From NCBI GenBank assembly GCA_965178585.1, contig OZ238267.1, positions 1,550,001-1,614,000 on the forward strand: DNA of 64,000 bases, read 5' to 3'. A program made the position numbers and the translations under genes. Of the stretch, positions 17,285-27,000 are shown piece after piece (position 1 is the first letter of the stretch; each line of letters opens with the position of its first letter). The DNA comes from Marifrigoribacter sp965178585. GTDB taxonomy: Bacteria; Bacteroidota; Bacteroidia; Flavobacteriales; Flavobacteriaceae. The notes below the pieces were generated by a model, which ran no database searches, was not told the DNA's origin, and saw nothing but the letters and a program-made list of their open reading frames with translations.

Positions 17285-18496
17285 ATGTCAATTTTAAGTG
17301 GTAAAAATATTATACTGGGTGTTACTGCCGGTATTGCTGCTTATAAATCTGCTTTTTTAGTTCGTCTACTTGTAAAAAAAGGAGCTCAGGTAAAAGTTGT
17401 AATGACTCCTGCTTCTAAAGAGTTTGTAACTCCTTTAACGCTATCAACGCTTTCAAAAAATGAAGTTTATTCTTCATTTACAAAAGAAGAAGATGAAAAT
17501 GCCCAATGGAATAACCACGTAGAGTTAGCCCTTTGGGCAGATTTAATTATAATAGCTCCTGCTACTGCAAATACCATGTCTAAAATGGCAAACGGGACTT
17601 GTGATAACTTATTATTAGCTGTTTATTTATCAGCTAAATGCCCTGTATATTATTCTCCAGCTATGGATTTAGATATGTACAAACATCCTTCAACAAATTA
17701 TACTTTTGAAAAATTAAATAAATTTGGAAATATTCAAATTCCGGCAACTTTTGGTGAACTGGCTAGTGGCATAGAAGGGCAAGGAAGAATGGCAGAACCA
17801 GAAGATATTGTTGCTATTGTTGAAAAAAACATATTGGAAGGGTTGCCATTAAAAAACAAAAATATATTAATAACAGCTGGTCCAACCTTTGAAGCAATCG
17901 ATCCTGTACGTTTTATAGGAAATCATTCAAGCGGAAAAATGGGTTTTGCAATCGCTGAGGTTGCTGCAAGTTTAGGAGCTCAGGTTACTTTAATATCCGG
18001 TCCTGTTAGTTTGAAAATAAATAACAATTCTATTAAGGTTGTTGATGTTACTTCAGCAAATGATATGTATATAGCAGCACATCAATATTTTGAAATTTGT
18101 GATATTGCGATATTAAGTGCAGCTGTAGCAGATTTTGCTCCAAAAACAATAGCGACTCAAAAAATTAAAAAGAAAGAGGATAGTTTAACTATTAACTTAA
18201 AAAAGACAAAGGATATATTAGCATCATTGGGAGTAATAAAAAGCAATAAATATTTAGTAGGATTTGCATTAGAAACTCAAAACGAATTGGAAAATGCAAA
18301 AACAAAACTGAAAAAAAAGAATTTAGATTTAATTGTATTAAATTCGCTTAATGATAAAGGTGCCGGCTTTAAATCGGATACTAATAAAATAACTTTAATT
18401 ACAAAAGACAATAAAATTACTCCTTTTGATGTTAAACCAAAAAGAGAAGTAGCCAACGATATTTTGCAACACATTATAAAAGAATTACATGTTTAA
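17285..18496 (+). CDS. coaBC: Phosphopantothenoylcysteine synthetase/decarboxylase CoaBC
   Basis: This bifunctional enzyme makes 4'-phosphopantetheine for coenzyme A. The N-terminal flavin-dependent decarboxylase (about 1-185) has the catalytic His78 (NHVELA) and the PATANTMSKMANG block. The C-terminal synthetase (about 190-403) has TAGPTFEAIDPVRFIGNHSSGKMG and the AAVADFAP motif. It starts 3 bases after rpoZ and overlaps porD by 8 bases. Confidence 0.96.
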   Translation: MSILSGKNIILGVTAGIAAYKSAFLVRLLVKKGAQVKVVMTPASKEFVTPLTLSTLSKNEVYSSFTKEEDENAQWNNHVELALWADLIIIAPATANTMSKMANGTCDNLLLAVYLSAKCPVYYSPAMDLDMYKHPSTNYTFEKLNKFGNIQIPATFGELASGIEGQGRMAEPEDIVAIVEKNILEGLPLKNKNILITAGPTFEAIDPVRFIGNHSSGKMGFAIAEVAASLGAQVTLISGPVSLKINNNSIKVVDVTSANDMYIAAHQYFEICDIAILSAAVADFAPKTIATQKIKKKEDSLTINLKKTKDILASLGVIKSNKYLVGFALETQNELENAKTKLKKKNLDLIVLNSLNDKGAGFKSDTNKITLITKDNKITPFDVKPKREVANDILQHIIKELHV

Positions 18497-19379
18497 AAAT
18501 TTACTTTTAGTATCTATATTTTTCACGTCCATATTTAGTTATGCGCAAGAGTTAAATTGTACGATTTCTATAAACGCAGAACAAACTGGGCAGCCTAACA
18601 ATCAAATTTTTAGAACGTTAGAAACTCAGTTGACAGAATTTGTAAACACGACAATTTGGACTGATAAAAATTATAAGAATCAAGAAAGAATAGATTGTAA
18701 TATGTCTATTATAATCACTGAATTTGATTCAAATCTTTTTACAGCTAGTGTTCAGATTCAAGCCTCTCGACCAGTTTATCAATCATCATATACCAGCCCT
18801 ATCTATAATTATAATGATAGGCAATTTAATTTTAGTTATGTTGAGTTTCAACCTTTAGTTTTTAATGTCAATAATTTTGATTCAAATTTAATTTCTACAA
18901 TTGCATTTCATGTATATACAATTATTGGATTAGATGCTGATACATTTGAATTAAATGGTGGAGAAACTTATTTTTCTATTGCAAAGCAAATCGTGAATAC
19001 TGCTGCAACAGGTGGCTCTAGTGGATGGAAATCTACAGATGGTAAACAGTCTAAATATAGTATTAATGATGCGTTACTATCTCAAGTATATAAAGAATTC
19101 CACACGGCTATGTATGATTATCATAGAAATGGATTAGATTTAATGTATACTTCTCCAAAAGACGCAAAAATTAATATAGCGTCTGCTATAAATATACTAA
19201 AAGGAATAAACGATAGAAGACCCAACTCGTATTTACTTCGTACTTTCTTTGATGCGAAATCAGATGAAATACAAAGTATATATTCTGATGGCCCTGCAAT
19301 AAATATTACAACTCTTGTTAATAATCTTAATAGAATGGCTCCAACTAAACGGTCTAACTGGGGTGAAATAAGAAATTAG
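18489..19379 (+). CDS. porD: PorD-type protein (DUF4835), type IX secretion
   Basis: A 296-residue exported protein with a signal peptide ending near SYAQE. The conserved features include the opening LNCTISINAEQTG and the C-terminal region that closes with PTKRSNWGEIRN. This is the DUF4835 family, named PorD in connection with the T9SS; I rely on recall for that name. The gene order coaBC-porD-recN supports it. The presence of several T9SS cargo proteins in this window is consistent. Confidence 0.78.
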   Translation: MFKNLLLVSIFFTSIFSYAQELNCTISINAEQTGQPNNQIFRTLETQLTEFVNTTIWTDKNYKNQERIDCNMSIIITEFDSNLFTASVQIQASRPVYQSSYTSPIYNYNDRQFNFSYVEFQPLVFNVNNFDSNLISTIAFHVYTIIGLDADTFELNGGETYFSIAKQIVNTAATGGSSGWKSTDGKQSKYSINDALLSQVYKEFHTAMYDYHRNGLDLMYTSPKDAKINIASAINILKGINDRRPNSYLLRTFFDAKSDEIQSIYSDGPAINITTLVNNLNRMAPTKRSNWGEIRN

Positions 19380-19446
19380 TAATTATTCTTAAATAGAGTA
19401 ATAATTTGCATTACTTTAGAGACAAGAAATTATTTTTTATAAAAAC

Positions 19447-19454
19447 TAAATTTG
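19447..19454 (+). promoter_or_regulatory. recN -7 box, 4 bases before TTG start
   Basis: TAAATTTG fits TAnnTTTG and ends 4 bases before the TTG start at 19459. Spacing is identical to that at ligA, the glycosyltransferase and the histidine kinase, so a leaderless recN mRNA is likely. Confidence 0.6.
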
Positions 19455-19458
19455 ATTT

Positions 19459-21111
19459 TTGATTTCTAAACTTTCCATAAAAAACTTTGCATTAATCGAT
19501 GATATTTGTGTTGAATTTTCTTCAGGATTAACATCTATTACAGGAGAAACAGGTGCTGGTAAGTCTATATTATTAGGTGCATTAGCTTTGGTGTTAGGGA
19601 AAAGAGCAGATTTAAATAATATTAGAAACAACTCTTTTAAGTGCGTTGTTGAAGCAGAATTTGTTTTAGATAAAAAGCAGTTTTTAAAATTATTTAAAAT
19701 CTTGCAGCTTGATTTTGATATACATACCATTATAAGAAGAGAATTGCTACCTTCTGGTAAATCTAGAGCTTTTGTTAATGATACTCCAGTAACGCTTATA
19801 CAACTTCAGTCTTTATCAACTCATTTAGTTGATATTCATAGTCAACACGAAACACTTTCCTTATTTTCAGAAACCTATCAATTACAAATATTAGATGTTT
19901 TGGCAGGGAACTTAGTATTATTAGAAAATTATTCAGAAAAATTTAAAGAGTATAATGAAATTTCAGAAACGATATCTGCTTTAATTTATAAAAAAGAATC
20001 AGCTTCAAAAGAATTGGATTATAATACATTTTTATATAATGAATTATTGGCTGCTAATTTAACTAATGCTAATCAAGAAATATTAGAAGAAACCTATAGT
20101 AAACTTAATAATACTGAAGCAATACAAGAAACGTTAGCCAGTGTAAATAGTCTTTTAAATGAAGAGCAGTACGGTGTTTTAAATGTTTTGAAGGAAGCTA
20201 AAGGTTTAATGAATAAACTTCAAAATGTATCATCAGATTTTGAAAGTTTATTTGAAAGATTGAACAGTGTAATAATTGAAATGGATGATGTTTCTGAAGA
20301 GATGGTAAACTTATCCTCTAGTATTGAAGCAGATCCATTATTGTTAAATGAGATTCATGAAAAGCTACAGTCTATTTATAAATTACAACAAAAGCATTCA
20401 GTTGCTACAATTTCTGAATTAATTGAAATACAAAATACATTAGAGTCTAAAATTGATATTACACATAATTTGGACGGAGAGATTGAAAAATTAGAGGTAT
20501 TTCAGCAAAATTTATATAAAACGGTAAAAGACCTAGCTGATAAAATTTATAAAAAGCGTTTAAGTGTTATACCTACACTTAAAAATAAACTTACAACTAT
20601 TCTTAATGATTTAGGAATGCCTAATGCTGCTTTTAAATTTGAATTAAATCCAACTAAAGTCTTCAGAAAAAATGGAGCAGATTCGTTACTATTATTTTTT
20701 ACAGCTAATAAGGGTCACGATTTTGGTCCATTAAGCAAAGTAGCTTCTGGTGGGGAATTAAGTAGAATTATGCTTTCAATAAAAGCAGTTATTGCTCAAT
20801 ATAAAAAATTACCAACCGCTATTTTTGATGAAATAGATTCTGGTATATCAGGGGAAATAGCTTATAAAATGGGTGAAATTTTAAAAGAAATGAGCTTAAC
20901 AATGCAAATGTTTGCCATTACTCATTTACCACCAATTGCTGCAGTAGGAAACCAGCACATTAAAATTTTTAAGGAAGATGTAAATAATGCTACTGAAACA
21001 AAATTAAAAACTTTAACAAAAGAAGAAAGAGTTGATGAAATTGCTGAAATGATTGGAGGGAAAAACAAATCGGATTCAGCCATTAATCAAGCGAAAGAAT
21101 TATTGAATTAA
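19459..21111 (+). CDS. recN: DNA repair protein RecN (TTG start)
   Basis: RecN is an SMC-like ATPase acting early in double-strand break repair. The 550-residue protein has Walker A GETGAGKS at 29-36, a long coiled-coil middle (about 150-350), and the C-terminal SGGELSRIMLSIK signature with Walker B (AIFDEIDSGISGEIA). The TTG start gives MISKLSIKNFALI, which matches the family N-terminus; no ATG lies nearby in frame. Confidence 0.96.
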   Translation: MISKLSIKNFALIDDICVEFSSGLTSITGETGAGKSILLGALALVLGKRADLNNIRNNSFKCVVEAEFVLDKKQFLKLFKILQLDFDIHTIIRRELLPSGKSRAFVNDTPVTLIQLQSLSTHLVDIHSQHETLSLFSETYQLQILDVLAGNLVLLENYSEKFKEYNEISETISALIYKKESASKELDYNTFLYNELLAANLTNANQEILEETYSKLNNTEAIQETLASVNSLLNEEQYGVLNVLKEAKGLMNKLQNVSSDFESLFERLNSVIIEMDDVSEEMVNLSSSIEADPLLLNEIHEKLQSIYKLQQKHSVATISELIEIQNTLESKIDITHNLDGEIEKLEVFQQNLYKTVKDLADKIYKKRLSVIPTLKNKLTTILNDLGMPNAAFKFELNPTKVFRKNGADSLLLFFTANKGHDFGPLSKVASGGELSRIMLSIKAVIAQYKKLPTAIFDEIDSGISGEIAYKMGEILKEMSLTMQMFAITHLPPIAAVGNQHIKIFKEDVNNATETKLKTLTKEERVDEIAEMIGGKNKSDSAINQAKELLN

Positions 21112-21147
21112 AGTGTATATTTACCAACGATAATAAAATTTAAAACA

Positions 21148-21960
21148 ATGGCATATAATTTATTAAAAGGAAAACGAGGAATTATTTTTGGAGCTTTAGA
21201 TGAAAATTCAATTGCCTGGAAAACAGCTGAACAAGTTCACGAAGAAGGAGGAACATTTGTTTTAACCAATGCACCTATTGCCATGAGAATGGGTCAGATA
21301 AAAGAATTAGCTGCTAAAACAAATTCTGAAATTATTCCAGCAGATGCAACAAGTCTTGAAGATTTAGAGAATTTAGTAGATAAATCTATGGATATTTTAG
21401 GTGGAAAAATAGATTTTGTATTGCATTCAATTGGGATGTCTGTTAATGTTCGTAAAGGGAATGCTTATACCAATCAGAATTATGCATATACTCATAAAGG
21501 TTGGGATGTTTCTGCGGGTTCATTTCATAAAGTAATGCAAGTATTATATCAAAAAGATGCAATGAGTGAATGGGGAAGTATAGTTGCCTTGACTTATATG
21601 GCTTCTCAAAGAGTTTTTCCAGATTATAATGATATGGCTGATAATAAAGCTTATTTAGAATCAATTGCTCGTAGTTTTGGATATTTCTTTGGAAGAGATA
21701 AAAAAGTTAGGGTAAACACCATTTCTCAATCTCCAACACCTACAACAGCAGGACAAGGTGTTAAAGGGTTTGATGGATTTATTGCTTATGCAGAAAAAAT
21801 GTCTCCTCTTGGAAATGCAACTGCATTGGATTGTGCAAATTACACAATTGCCATGTTTAGTGATTTAACAAAAAGAGTAACACTCCAAAATTTATATAAT
21901 GATGGAGGTTTTTCAAATATGGGTGTAAGTAATGATGTTATGGATACTTTTATGGAATAA
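21148..21960 (+). CDS. fabI: Enoyl-ACP reductase FabI
   Basis: FabI reduces trans-2-enoyl-ACP in the last step of each fatty acid elongation cycle. The 270-residue short-chain dehydrogenase has the N-terminal nucleotide-binding segment (GIIFGALDENSIAW), HSIGM, and the catalytic Tyr and Lys in YNDMADNK (seven residues apart, as in E. coli FabI). A strong intrinsic terminator follows. Confidence 0.96.
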   Translation: MAYNLLKGKRGIIFGALDENSIAWKTAEQVHEEGGTFVLTNAPIAMRMGQIKELAAKTNSEIIPADATSLEDLENLVDKSMDILGGKIDFVLHSIGMSVNVRKGNAYTNQNYAYTHKGWDVSAGSFHKVMQVLYQKDAMSEWGSIVALTYMASQRVFPDYNDMADNKAYLESIARSFGYFFGRDKKVRVNTISQSPTPTTAGQGVKGFDGFIAYAEKMSPLGNATALDCANYTIAMFSDLTKRVTLQNLYNDGGFSNMGVSNDVMDTFME

Positions 21961-21980
21961 TCTTATTTAAATATAGCAGA

Positions 21981-22016
21981 AGCCGTCTATAAGTAAACAT
22001 AGATGGCTTTTTTTTT
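21981..22016 (+). terminator. Intrinsic terminator after fabI
   Basis: AGCCGTCTAT and ATAGATGGCT form a 10-bp stem (one G-T pair) around an 8-base loop, followed by nine T residues. It lies 20 bases after the fabI stop and just before the glycosyltransferase promoter. Confidence 0.88.
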
Positions 22017-22019
22017 GCA

Positions 22020-22027
22020 TATCTTTG
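22020..22027 (+). promoter_or_regulatory. Glycosyltransferase -7 box, 4 bases before ATG
   Basis: TATCTTTG fits the -7 consensus and ends 4 bases before the ATG at 22032, directly after the fabI terminator. The arrangement implies a leaderless transcript. Confidence 0.62.
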
Positions 22028-22031
22028 TTTG

Positions 22032-23039
22032 ATGCTAGATTCCATAACATATTCTTTTATAATACCAGTCTTTAATAGACCTGAGGAGGTAAAGGAACTA
22101 TTGGAGAGTTTTGTGAATTTAGAATTTAATGATAAATATGAAATTGTTATTATTGAAGACGGTTCAAAAGAAACTTGTGAACATATAATAACTGATTTTA
22201 ATTCAAAACTAAACATTTCATACTTTTTTAAAGAAAACTCGGGACCTGGTCAGTCTAGGAACTTTGGAATGCAAAAGGCAAAAGGCAACTATTTTATCAT
22301 TTTAGATTCAGATTGTATATTACCAAGTCACTATTTAAAAACGGTAGATGATTTTTTAAATAAAGATTTTTACCATTGTTTTGGCGGAGCAGATGCAGCA
22401 AGTAAAGATTTTACGTCGCTTCAAAAAGCGATAAATTATACGATGACTTCTTTTTTCACAACAGGAGGGATTAGAGGAAATGAAAAAAGTGTTCAAAAAT
22501 TTGAACCTAGGAGTTTTAATATGGGGATTTCAAAAGAGGCATATATAAAAACAGATGGTTTTGCAAAAATACACCCAGGAGAAGATCCTGATTTATCTCA
22601 ACGTATTTTAAAAGAAGGATATAAAACAATTTTTATACCTAATGCCTATGTTTACCATAAGCGTAGAATTTCTTGGAATAAATTTTATCAGCAAGTATAT
22701 AAATTTGGTTTGGTTAGGCCTATATTAAATAATTGGCATCCTGATTCAGCAAAAATAACATTTTGGTTTCCATCTCTTTTTTTACTTTTTGTTCTGGTTT
22801 CATTTATATTAGGTTTTTGTGTAAACAACTTTTTCTTAATTCCGCTAGTTTTTTACACTAGTTTAATTATAATTGATTCTAGTATTAAAAATAAAAGCTT
22901 AAAAATTGGAATATCTTCTGGAATAGCTTTGTATATTCAATTTATAGGGTATGGTTTGGCTTTTATAAAATCTAATTTTTTTATAAACATTTTGAAAAGA
23001 GATCCGAAAAAACAGTTTCCTAACTTATTTTTTAATTAA
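22032..23039 (+). CDS. Family 2 glycosyltransferase
   Basis: A 335-residue GT2 enzyme. The GT-A nucleotide-sugar-binding domain opens with YSFIIPVFNRPEEV and has the acidic metal-binding motif LDSDC near residue 97, then HPGEDPDLSQRI (an ED motif). Two or three hydrophobic segments near the C-terminus (about 245-310) suggest membrane attachment. The donor sugar and acceptor are unknown. ATG at 22032 is chosen over the TTG at 22029 because of promoter spacing. Confidence 0.88.
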   Translation: MLDSITYSFIIPVFNRPEEVKELLESFVNLEFNDKYEIVIIEDGSKETCEHIITDFNSKLNISYFFKENSGPGQSRNFGMQKAKGNYFIILDSDCILPSHYLKTVDDFLNKDFYHCFGGADAASKDFTSLQKAINYTMTSFFTTGGIRGNEKSVQKFEPRSFNMGISKEAYIKTDGFAKIHPGEDPDLSQRILKEGYKTIFIPNAYVYHKRRISWNKFYQQVYKFGLVRPILNNWHPDSAKITFWFPSLFLLFVLVSFILGFCVNNFFLIPLVFYTSLIIIDSSIKNKSLKIGISSGIALYIQFIGYGLAFIKSNFFINILKRDPKKQFPNLFFN

Positions 23040-23067
23040 ATTTATCAGAAAGATATTTCTTATCATT

Positions 23068-24018
23068 ATGTCAACAAGTCAAACAAAAAAAACTAAAAAA
23101 GGGAAACCAAAAATGTTTCTGTTATTTCTTTTTGTTACGACGTTTATATGGTTTCTTTCCAAATTTTCTCGTGAGATTACAGCAAATCAAGACGCAGAAA
23201 TTATATATACTAATATTCCACACGGAATTATTGTTTCAGAAAAAAGTCATAAAATAGTATCTTATGATCTTACTGCTAGTGGGTTTGATTTTTTGTATTA
23301 TAAAATTAATAAACCTATTGTCAATATTGATTTACAAAAACATTATGAAGAAAATCAAACAAGCATTTTAATTTCTAATAATGATTTTAAAAGAATAATT
23401 ACTTCTCAATTAAAAAGCGATATTACCGTTAAAAATGTTTCAATTGAAACCATGGAAGTTTTATTTGACAAAATGAAAACCAAAAAAGTAAAAATTTCAT
23501 TATTGGAGAATATTCAATATAAAAAGGGGTACAAGTCTATTGGTGAATATAAGTTAACACCTGATTCTATTGATATTTCTGGGCCAACTCAATATATTGA
23601 CACACTTAATGAAATAACTACAGAACTATTGCAATTAAAAGATGTTAGTGAAAATGTAGTTTCAACTGTAAATTTGCAAACGAATAAGGACACAAATATT
23701 TCCTACTCACAGCAAAGTGTTGATTTAGAAATTTTAGTTAAAGAATTTACTCAAAAAACAATGTCAATTCCAATTGTAATAAATAATCTACCAGAAGATG
23801 TTACAATTAAGTTAATTCCAAAAAATGCTACCATTACTTTTGATGTTTCTATGGAAGAGTTTAATAAGGTTTTAGCAAGTGATTTTGAAATTGTTTGCGA
23901 TTTTGACTTGAAAAATGATCAAGAAAACTATATGATTCCTCATTTAACCAATCAACCAGAGTCAATTATGCATATTGAGTTTCAGGAAAATAAAATAAAC
24001 TATTTAATTTTTAAATGA
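23068..24018 (+). CDS. YbbR-like domain protein
   Basis: A 316-residue protein with one N-terminal membrane segment (about 12-30, FLLFLFVTTFIWFLSKF) and a large outer part. Blocks such as YKSIGEYKLTPDSIDISGP fit YbbR repeats, the fold also found in CdaR, the regulator of diadenylate cyclase CdaA. No CdaA gene is in this window, so a c-di-AMP role is not shown. It overlaps coaE by 4 bases. Confidence 0.82.
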   Translation: MSTSQTKKTKKGKPKMFLLFLFVTTFIWFLSKFSREITANQDAEIIYTNIPHGIIVSEKSHKIVSYDLTASGFDFLYYKINKPIVNIDLQKHYEENQTSILISNNDFKRIITSQLKSDITVKNVSIETMEVLFDKMKTKKVKISLLENIQYKKGYKSIGEYKLTPDSIDISGPTQYIDTLNEITTELLQLKDVSENVVSTVNLQTNKDTNISYSQQSVDLEILVKEFTQKTMSIPIVINNLPEDVTIKLIPKNATITFDVSMEEFNKVLASDFEIVCDFDLKNDQENYMIPHLTNQPESIMHIEFQENKINYLIFK

Positions 24019-24602
24019 AAATTGTTGGACTAACAGGTGGGATAGGAAGTGGTAAAACAACAGTAGCTTCAATGTTTATGAATTTAGGGATTCCTGTTTA
24101 TATTGCTGATATTGAGGCAAAAAAACTAACTAATAAATCAAAAGTTATTCGAAAAAAAATTATTTCTTTATTAGGTGAAGAAGCATATTTATCAACTGGT
24201 ATCAATAAAAAATATGTCGCAAATAAAATATTTAATAATGAAGAATTATTAAAAAAAATCAATGAAATAATTCACCCAAAAGTTGCTAAACATTTTAAAA
24301 AATGGGTTAGTAAACAACAAGGAGTTTATTGTATTAAAGAAGCTGCTATTCTATTTGAAAATGAAAGCTATAAATCTTGTGATCATACTATTTTAATTAC
24401 TGCACCAATTGAAGAACGTATCAAAAGAGTAAAAAAGCGAGATGGCCTTTCCAAAAAAGAAATTAAAAATAGAATAAAAAATCAATGGAGTGATTATAAA
24501 AAGAGCCAATTAGCAGACACAATTATAGAAAACACTCTTTTAGAAACTACACAAGAAAATGTAGAAAAAATTCATTTATTTCTGTTAAAAAGTTTAAAAT
24601 AA
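24015..24602 (+). CDS. coaE: Dephospho-CoA kinase CoaE
   Basis: CoaE phosphorylates dephospho-CoA, the last step of coenzyme A synthesis. The 195-residue P-loop kinase has GGIGSGKT at 8-15, D32 in YIADIEAKK, and the lid-region pattern RVKKRDGLS. The ATG overlaps the preceding stop, so translation is coupled to the YbbR-like gene. Together with coaBC this window encodes two parts of the CoA pathway. Confidence 0.95.
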   Translation: MKIVGLTGGIGSGKTTVASMFMNLGIPVYIADIEAKKLTNKSKVIRKKIISLLGEEAYLSTGINKKYVANKIFNNEELLKKINEIIHPKVAKHFKKWVSKQQGVYCIKEAAILFENESYKSCDHTILITAPIEERIKRVKKRDGLSKKEIKNRIKNQWSDYKKSQLADTIIENTLLETTQENVEKIHLFLLKSLK

Positions 24603-24663
24603 TAAGAATATTTTATTTTGTTAACATTTGGTTAAATAGACCCATCTCTAAATGTTAAAATTC

Positions 24664-24671
24664 TATTTTTG
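24664..24671 (+). promoter_or_regulatory. Histidine kinase -7 box, 4 bases before ATG
   Basis: TATTTTTG ends exactly 4 bases before the ATG at 24676. It matches the spacing at ligA and recN and suggests a leaderless mRNA for the two-component operon. Confidence 0.65.
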
Positions 24672-24675
24672 AATA

Positions 24676-26238
24676 ATGAATAATAAACTTTTTTCTTTAC
24701 TCATTGTATTGATGACACTCTCTTTATTGGGGATTGTTTTTGTACAGGGATATTGGATTAAGAATTCTTATCAGAATAAAGAAGACCAGTTTACTTTAAA
24801 TGTTCGTCAATTATTAATTTCTGTATCTAAAGAAATACAATTAGAAGAAATTGAAAAATATTATAATGTTTATAATAGCATTATAGATACCATCGAAGTT
24901 CCTGACCAAGCTAGTTTTAGCGAACTTATATATACCATCACTAATGACAGAAATGATGAAACATATATATTTTCTGATGGTGTATTAGAAGAAAATTATA
25001 AATTATCATCTAGTGCTTTAGATTTGGATATGGATAGTATTCAATTTAAAAAAATAACAAGTAGAAAGATTACTACTAAAATTACTTCAGGTGTTGATGG
25101 AAGCCAAAATGTAAATTCAACTACGGAATCTTTTAAGCGTTTAAAAGACTATGAGCAAAATCAATTTGAAAATGCTTATAAAAATATATTAGCAAAAACT
25201 CCTATTCATAAAAGAACATCGGGCAAAAAAATTGAAAAATTAATTAAAGGGCAACTAGAGAAATTAGGACTTAGTACCAATTTTGAATATGCGGTTTATA
25301 GTAATGATTTGGCAACAAAAATTAGATCTAAAAATTTCACACTTGATCCATCATCTACATATGGAGTTCCTCTTTTTGTTAACGATGATATAAAAACAAG
25401 TTTTCAATTATATGTAAATTTTTCAGATAAAAAAGACTTTGTTTTAAGCTCCATTATGGGGATGGCGATTCTTTCCTTATTATTTACGGGAGTAATTATA
25501 TTCACATATACAAGTGCCTTAAGACAATTGCTTAAACAACGGCAGATTTCACAAATTAAGACCGATTTCATCAACAATATGACTCATGAGTTTAAAACAC
25601 CTATTGCAACCATCAATTTAGCTTTAGATGCTTTAAAAAATCCTAAGGTAGTTGATAATAAAGAATTTATAACTCGATATCATAATATGATAAGAGAAGA
25701 AAATAAAAGGATGCATACACAAGTTGAAAATGTATTACGAATTTCTAAACTCGAAAAAGATGAGTTAGATTTAGAAAAGAGTGAATTAAATTTGAATTAT
25801 TTAATTGAAGACGCAATAACTCACGTTAGTTTAATTGTTGAAAATAAAGGCGGTTATATTAACACACATTTAAACGCCACCAATACTACTATTTATGGGA
25901 GTGATATTCATTTAACCAATATAATAGTAAACATTATTGACAATGCAATAAAATATACGGAAGGAGCTCCAGAAATTGATGTTTATACTGAAAATGAAGG
26001 AAACTACATTGTTTTAAAAATTGTAGATAAGGGGATTGGTATGAGTAAGGCAGTACAAAAGAAAATATTTGAAAAATTTTATAGAGAGCAAATGGGTAAT
26101 ATTCATAATGTAAAAGGTCACGGTTTGGGACTGTCCTATGTTAAAAGAATAATAGACGACCATAATGCAGAAATAAACGTTGAAAGCGAGAAAGGGAAAG
26201 GGAGTACCTTTATCATAAAATTACACTTAATATCATAA
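24676..26238 (+). CDS. Membrane sensor histidine kinase, RprX-like
   Basis: A 520-residue kinase with two membrane helices (about 5-25 and 257-280) flanking a periplasmic sensor of some 230 residues. The HisKA box has the phospho-acceptor His304 (MTHEFKTPIA). The ATPase domain has the N box (NIIDNAIKYT), G1 (VDKGIGMS) and G2 (KGHGLGLSYVK). No HAMP domain is obvious. It resembles RprX of Bacteroides in layout. The partner regulator starts 4 bases after the stop. Confidence 0.92.
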   Translation: MNNKLFSLLIVLMTLSLLGIVFVQGYWIKNSYQNKEDQFTLNVRQLLISVSKEIQLEEIEKYYNVYNSIIDTIEVPDQASFSELIYTITNDRNDETYIFSDGVLEENYKLSSSALDLDMDSIQFKKITSRKITTKITSGVDGSQNVNSTTESFKRLKDYEQNQFENAYKNILAKTPIHKRTSGKKIEKLIKGQLEKLGLSTNFEYAVYSNDLATKIRSKNFTLDPSSTYGVPLFVNDDIKTSFQLYVNFSDKKDFVLSSIMGMAILSLLFTGVIIFTYTSALRQLLKQRQISQIKTDFINNMTHEFKTPIATINLALDALKNPKVVDNKEFITRYHNMIREENKRMHTQVENVLRISKLEKDELDLEKSELNLNYLIEDAITHVSLIVENKGGYINTHLNATNTTIYGSDIHLTNIIVNIIDNAIKYTEGAPEIDVYTENEGNYIVLKIVDKGIGMSKAVQKKIFEKFYREQMGNIHNVKGHGLGLSYVKRIIDDHNAEINVESEKGKGSTFIIKLHLIS

Positions 26239-26242
26239 CAAT

Positions 26243-26959
26243 ATGGAAACTGAAAACAAAAAAATTCTTTTAGTAGAAGACGATCCAAATTTTGGAACTG
26301 TACTTAAAGATTATCTTGCAATGAATGACTACGAAGTAACTCACGCCAAAAATGGAATGGAAGGGTTTGAAAAATTTAAGAAAGGAGATTATGATCTTTG
26401 TATTCTTGATGTAATGATGCCTTATAAAGATGGATTTACATTAGCGAAGGAGATTCGTGAAAAAAATAAAGAAATTCCAATCATTTTCTTAACTGCTAAA
26501 GCTTTAAAAGAAGATGTGCTTAAAGGTTATAAAGTTGGTGCAGATGATTATTTAAACAAACCGTTTGATAGTGAGGTTTTATTAATGAAAATAAAAGCCA
26601 TAATTCAAAGAAAAGCAACCGATACTGTTGCTGATAGTAAAGAATATGAATTTAAAATTGGAAACTTTTTCTTAAATTCAAGATTACGATTCTTATCATT
26701 GAATAAAGAAAATCCAGTTAAATTATCACCAAAAGAAAATGATTTACTGCGTTTGTTAGCTTTGCATAAAAACGATTTAATGCCTCGTGAATTAGCATTA
26801 ACAAAAATATGGAGAGACGATAATTACTTTACTTCTCGAAGTATGGATGTATATATCGCCAAATTAAGAAAATACTTGAGTAAAGATGATGATGTTGAAA
26901 TCATTAACATTCATGGTGAAGGTTTTCGATTAGTTGTAAAAAGCGAAGTAGAACATTAA
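26243..26959 (+). CDS. OmpR-family response regulator, RprY-like
   Basis: A 238-residue regulator. The receiver domain (about 5-120) has the acidic pair in VEDD, phospho-acceptor Asp56 (CILDVMMP) and the conserved Lys in LNKPFD. The C-terminal winged helix (about 140-235) has the SRSMDVYIAKLRKYL recognition helix. It forms an operon with the upstream histidine kinase. The resemblance to RprY is inferred from pairing and general sequence. Confidence 0.94.
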   Translation: METENKKILLVEDDPNFGTVLKDYLAMNDYEVTHAKNGMEGFEKFKKGDYDLCILDVMMPYKDGFTLAKEIREKNKEIPIIFLTAKALKEDVLKGYKVGADDYLNKPFDSEVLLMKIKAIIQRKATDTVADSKEYEFKIGNFFLNSRLRFLSLNKENPVKLSPKENDLLRLLALHKNDLMPRELALTKIWRDDNYFTSRSMDVYIAKLRKYLSKDDDVEIINIHGEGFRLVVKSEVEH

Positions 26960-27000
26960 TATTAATTAAGTGTTGTTTTAGAAACGTCTTCTCAATCTAA

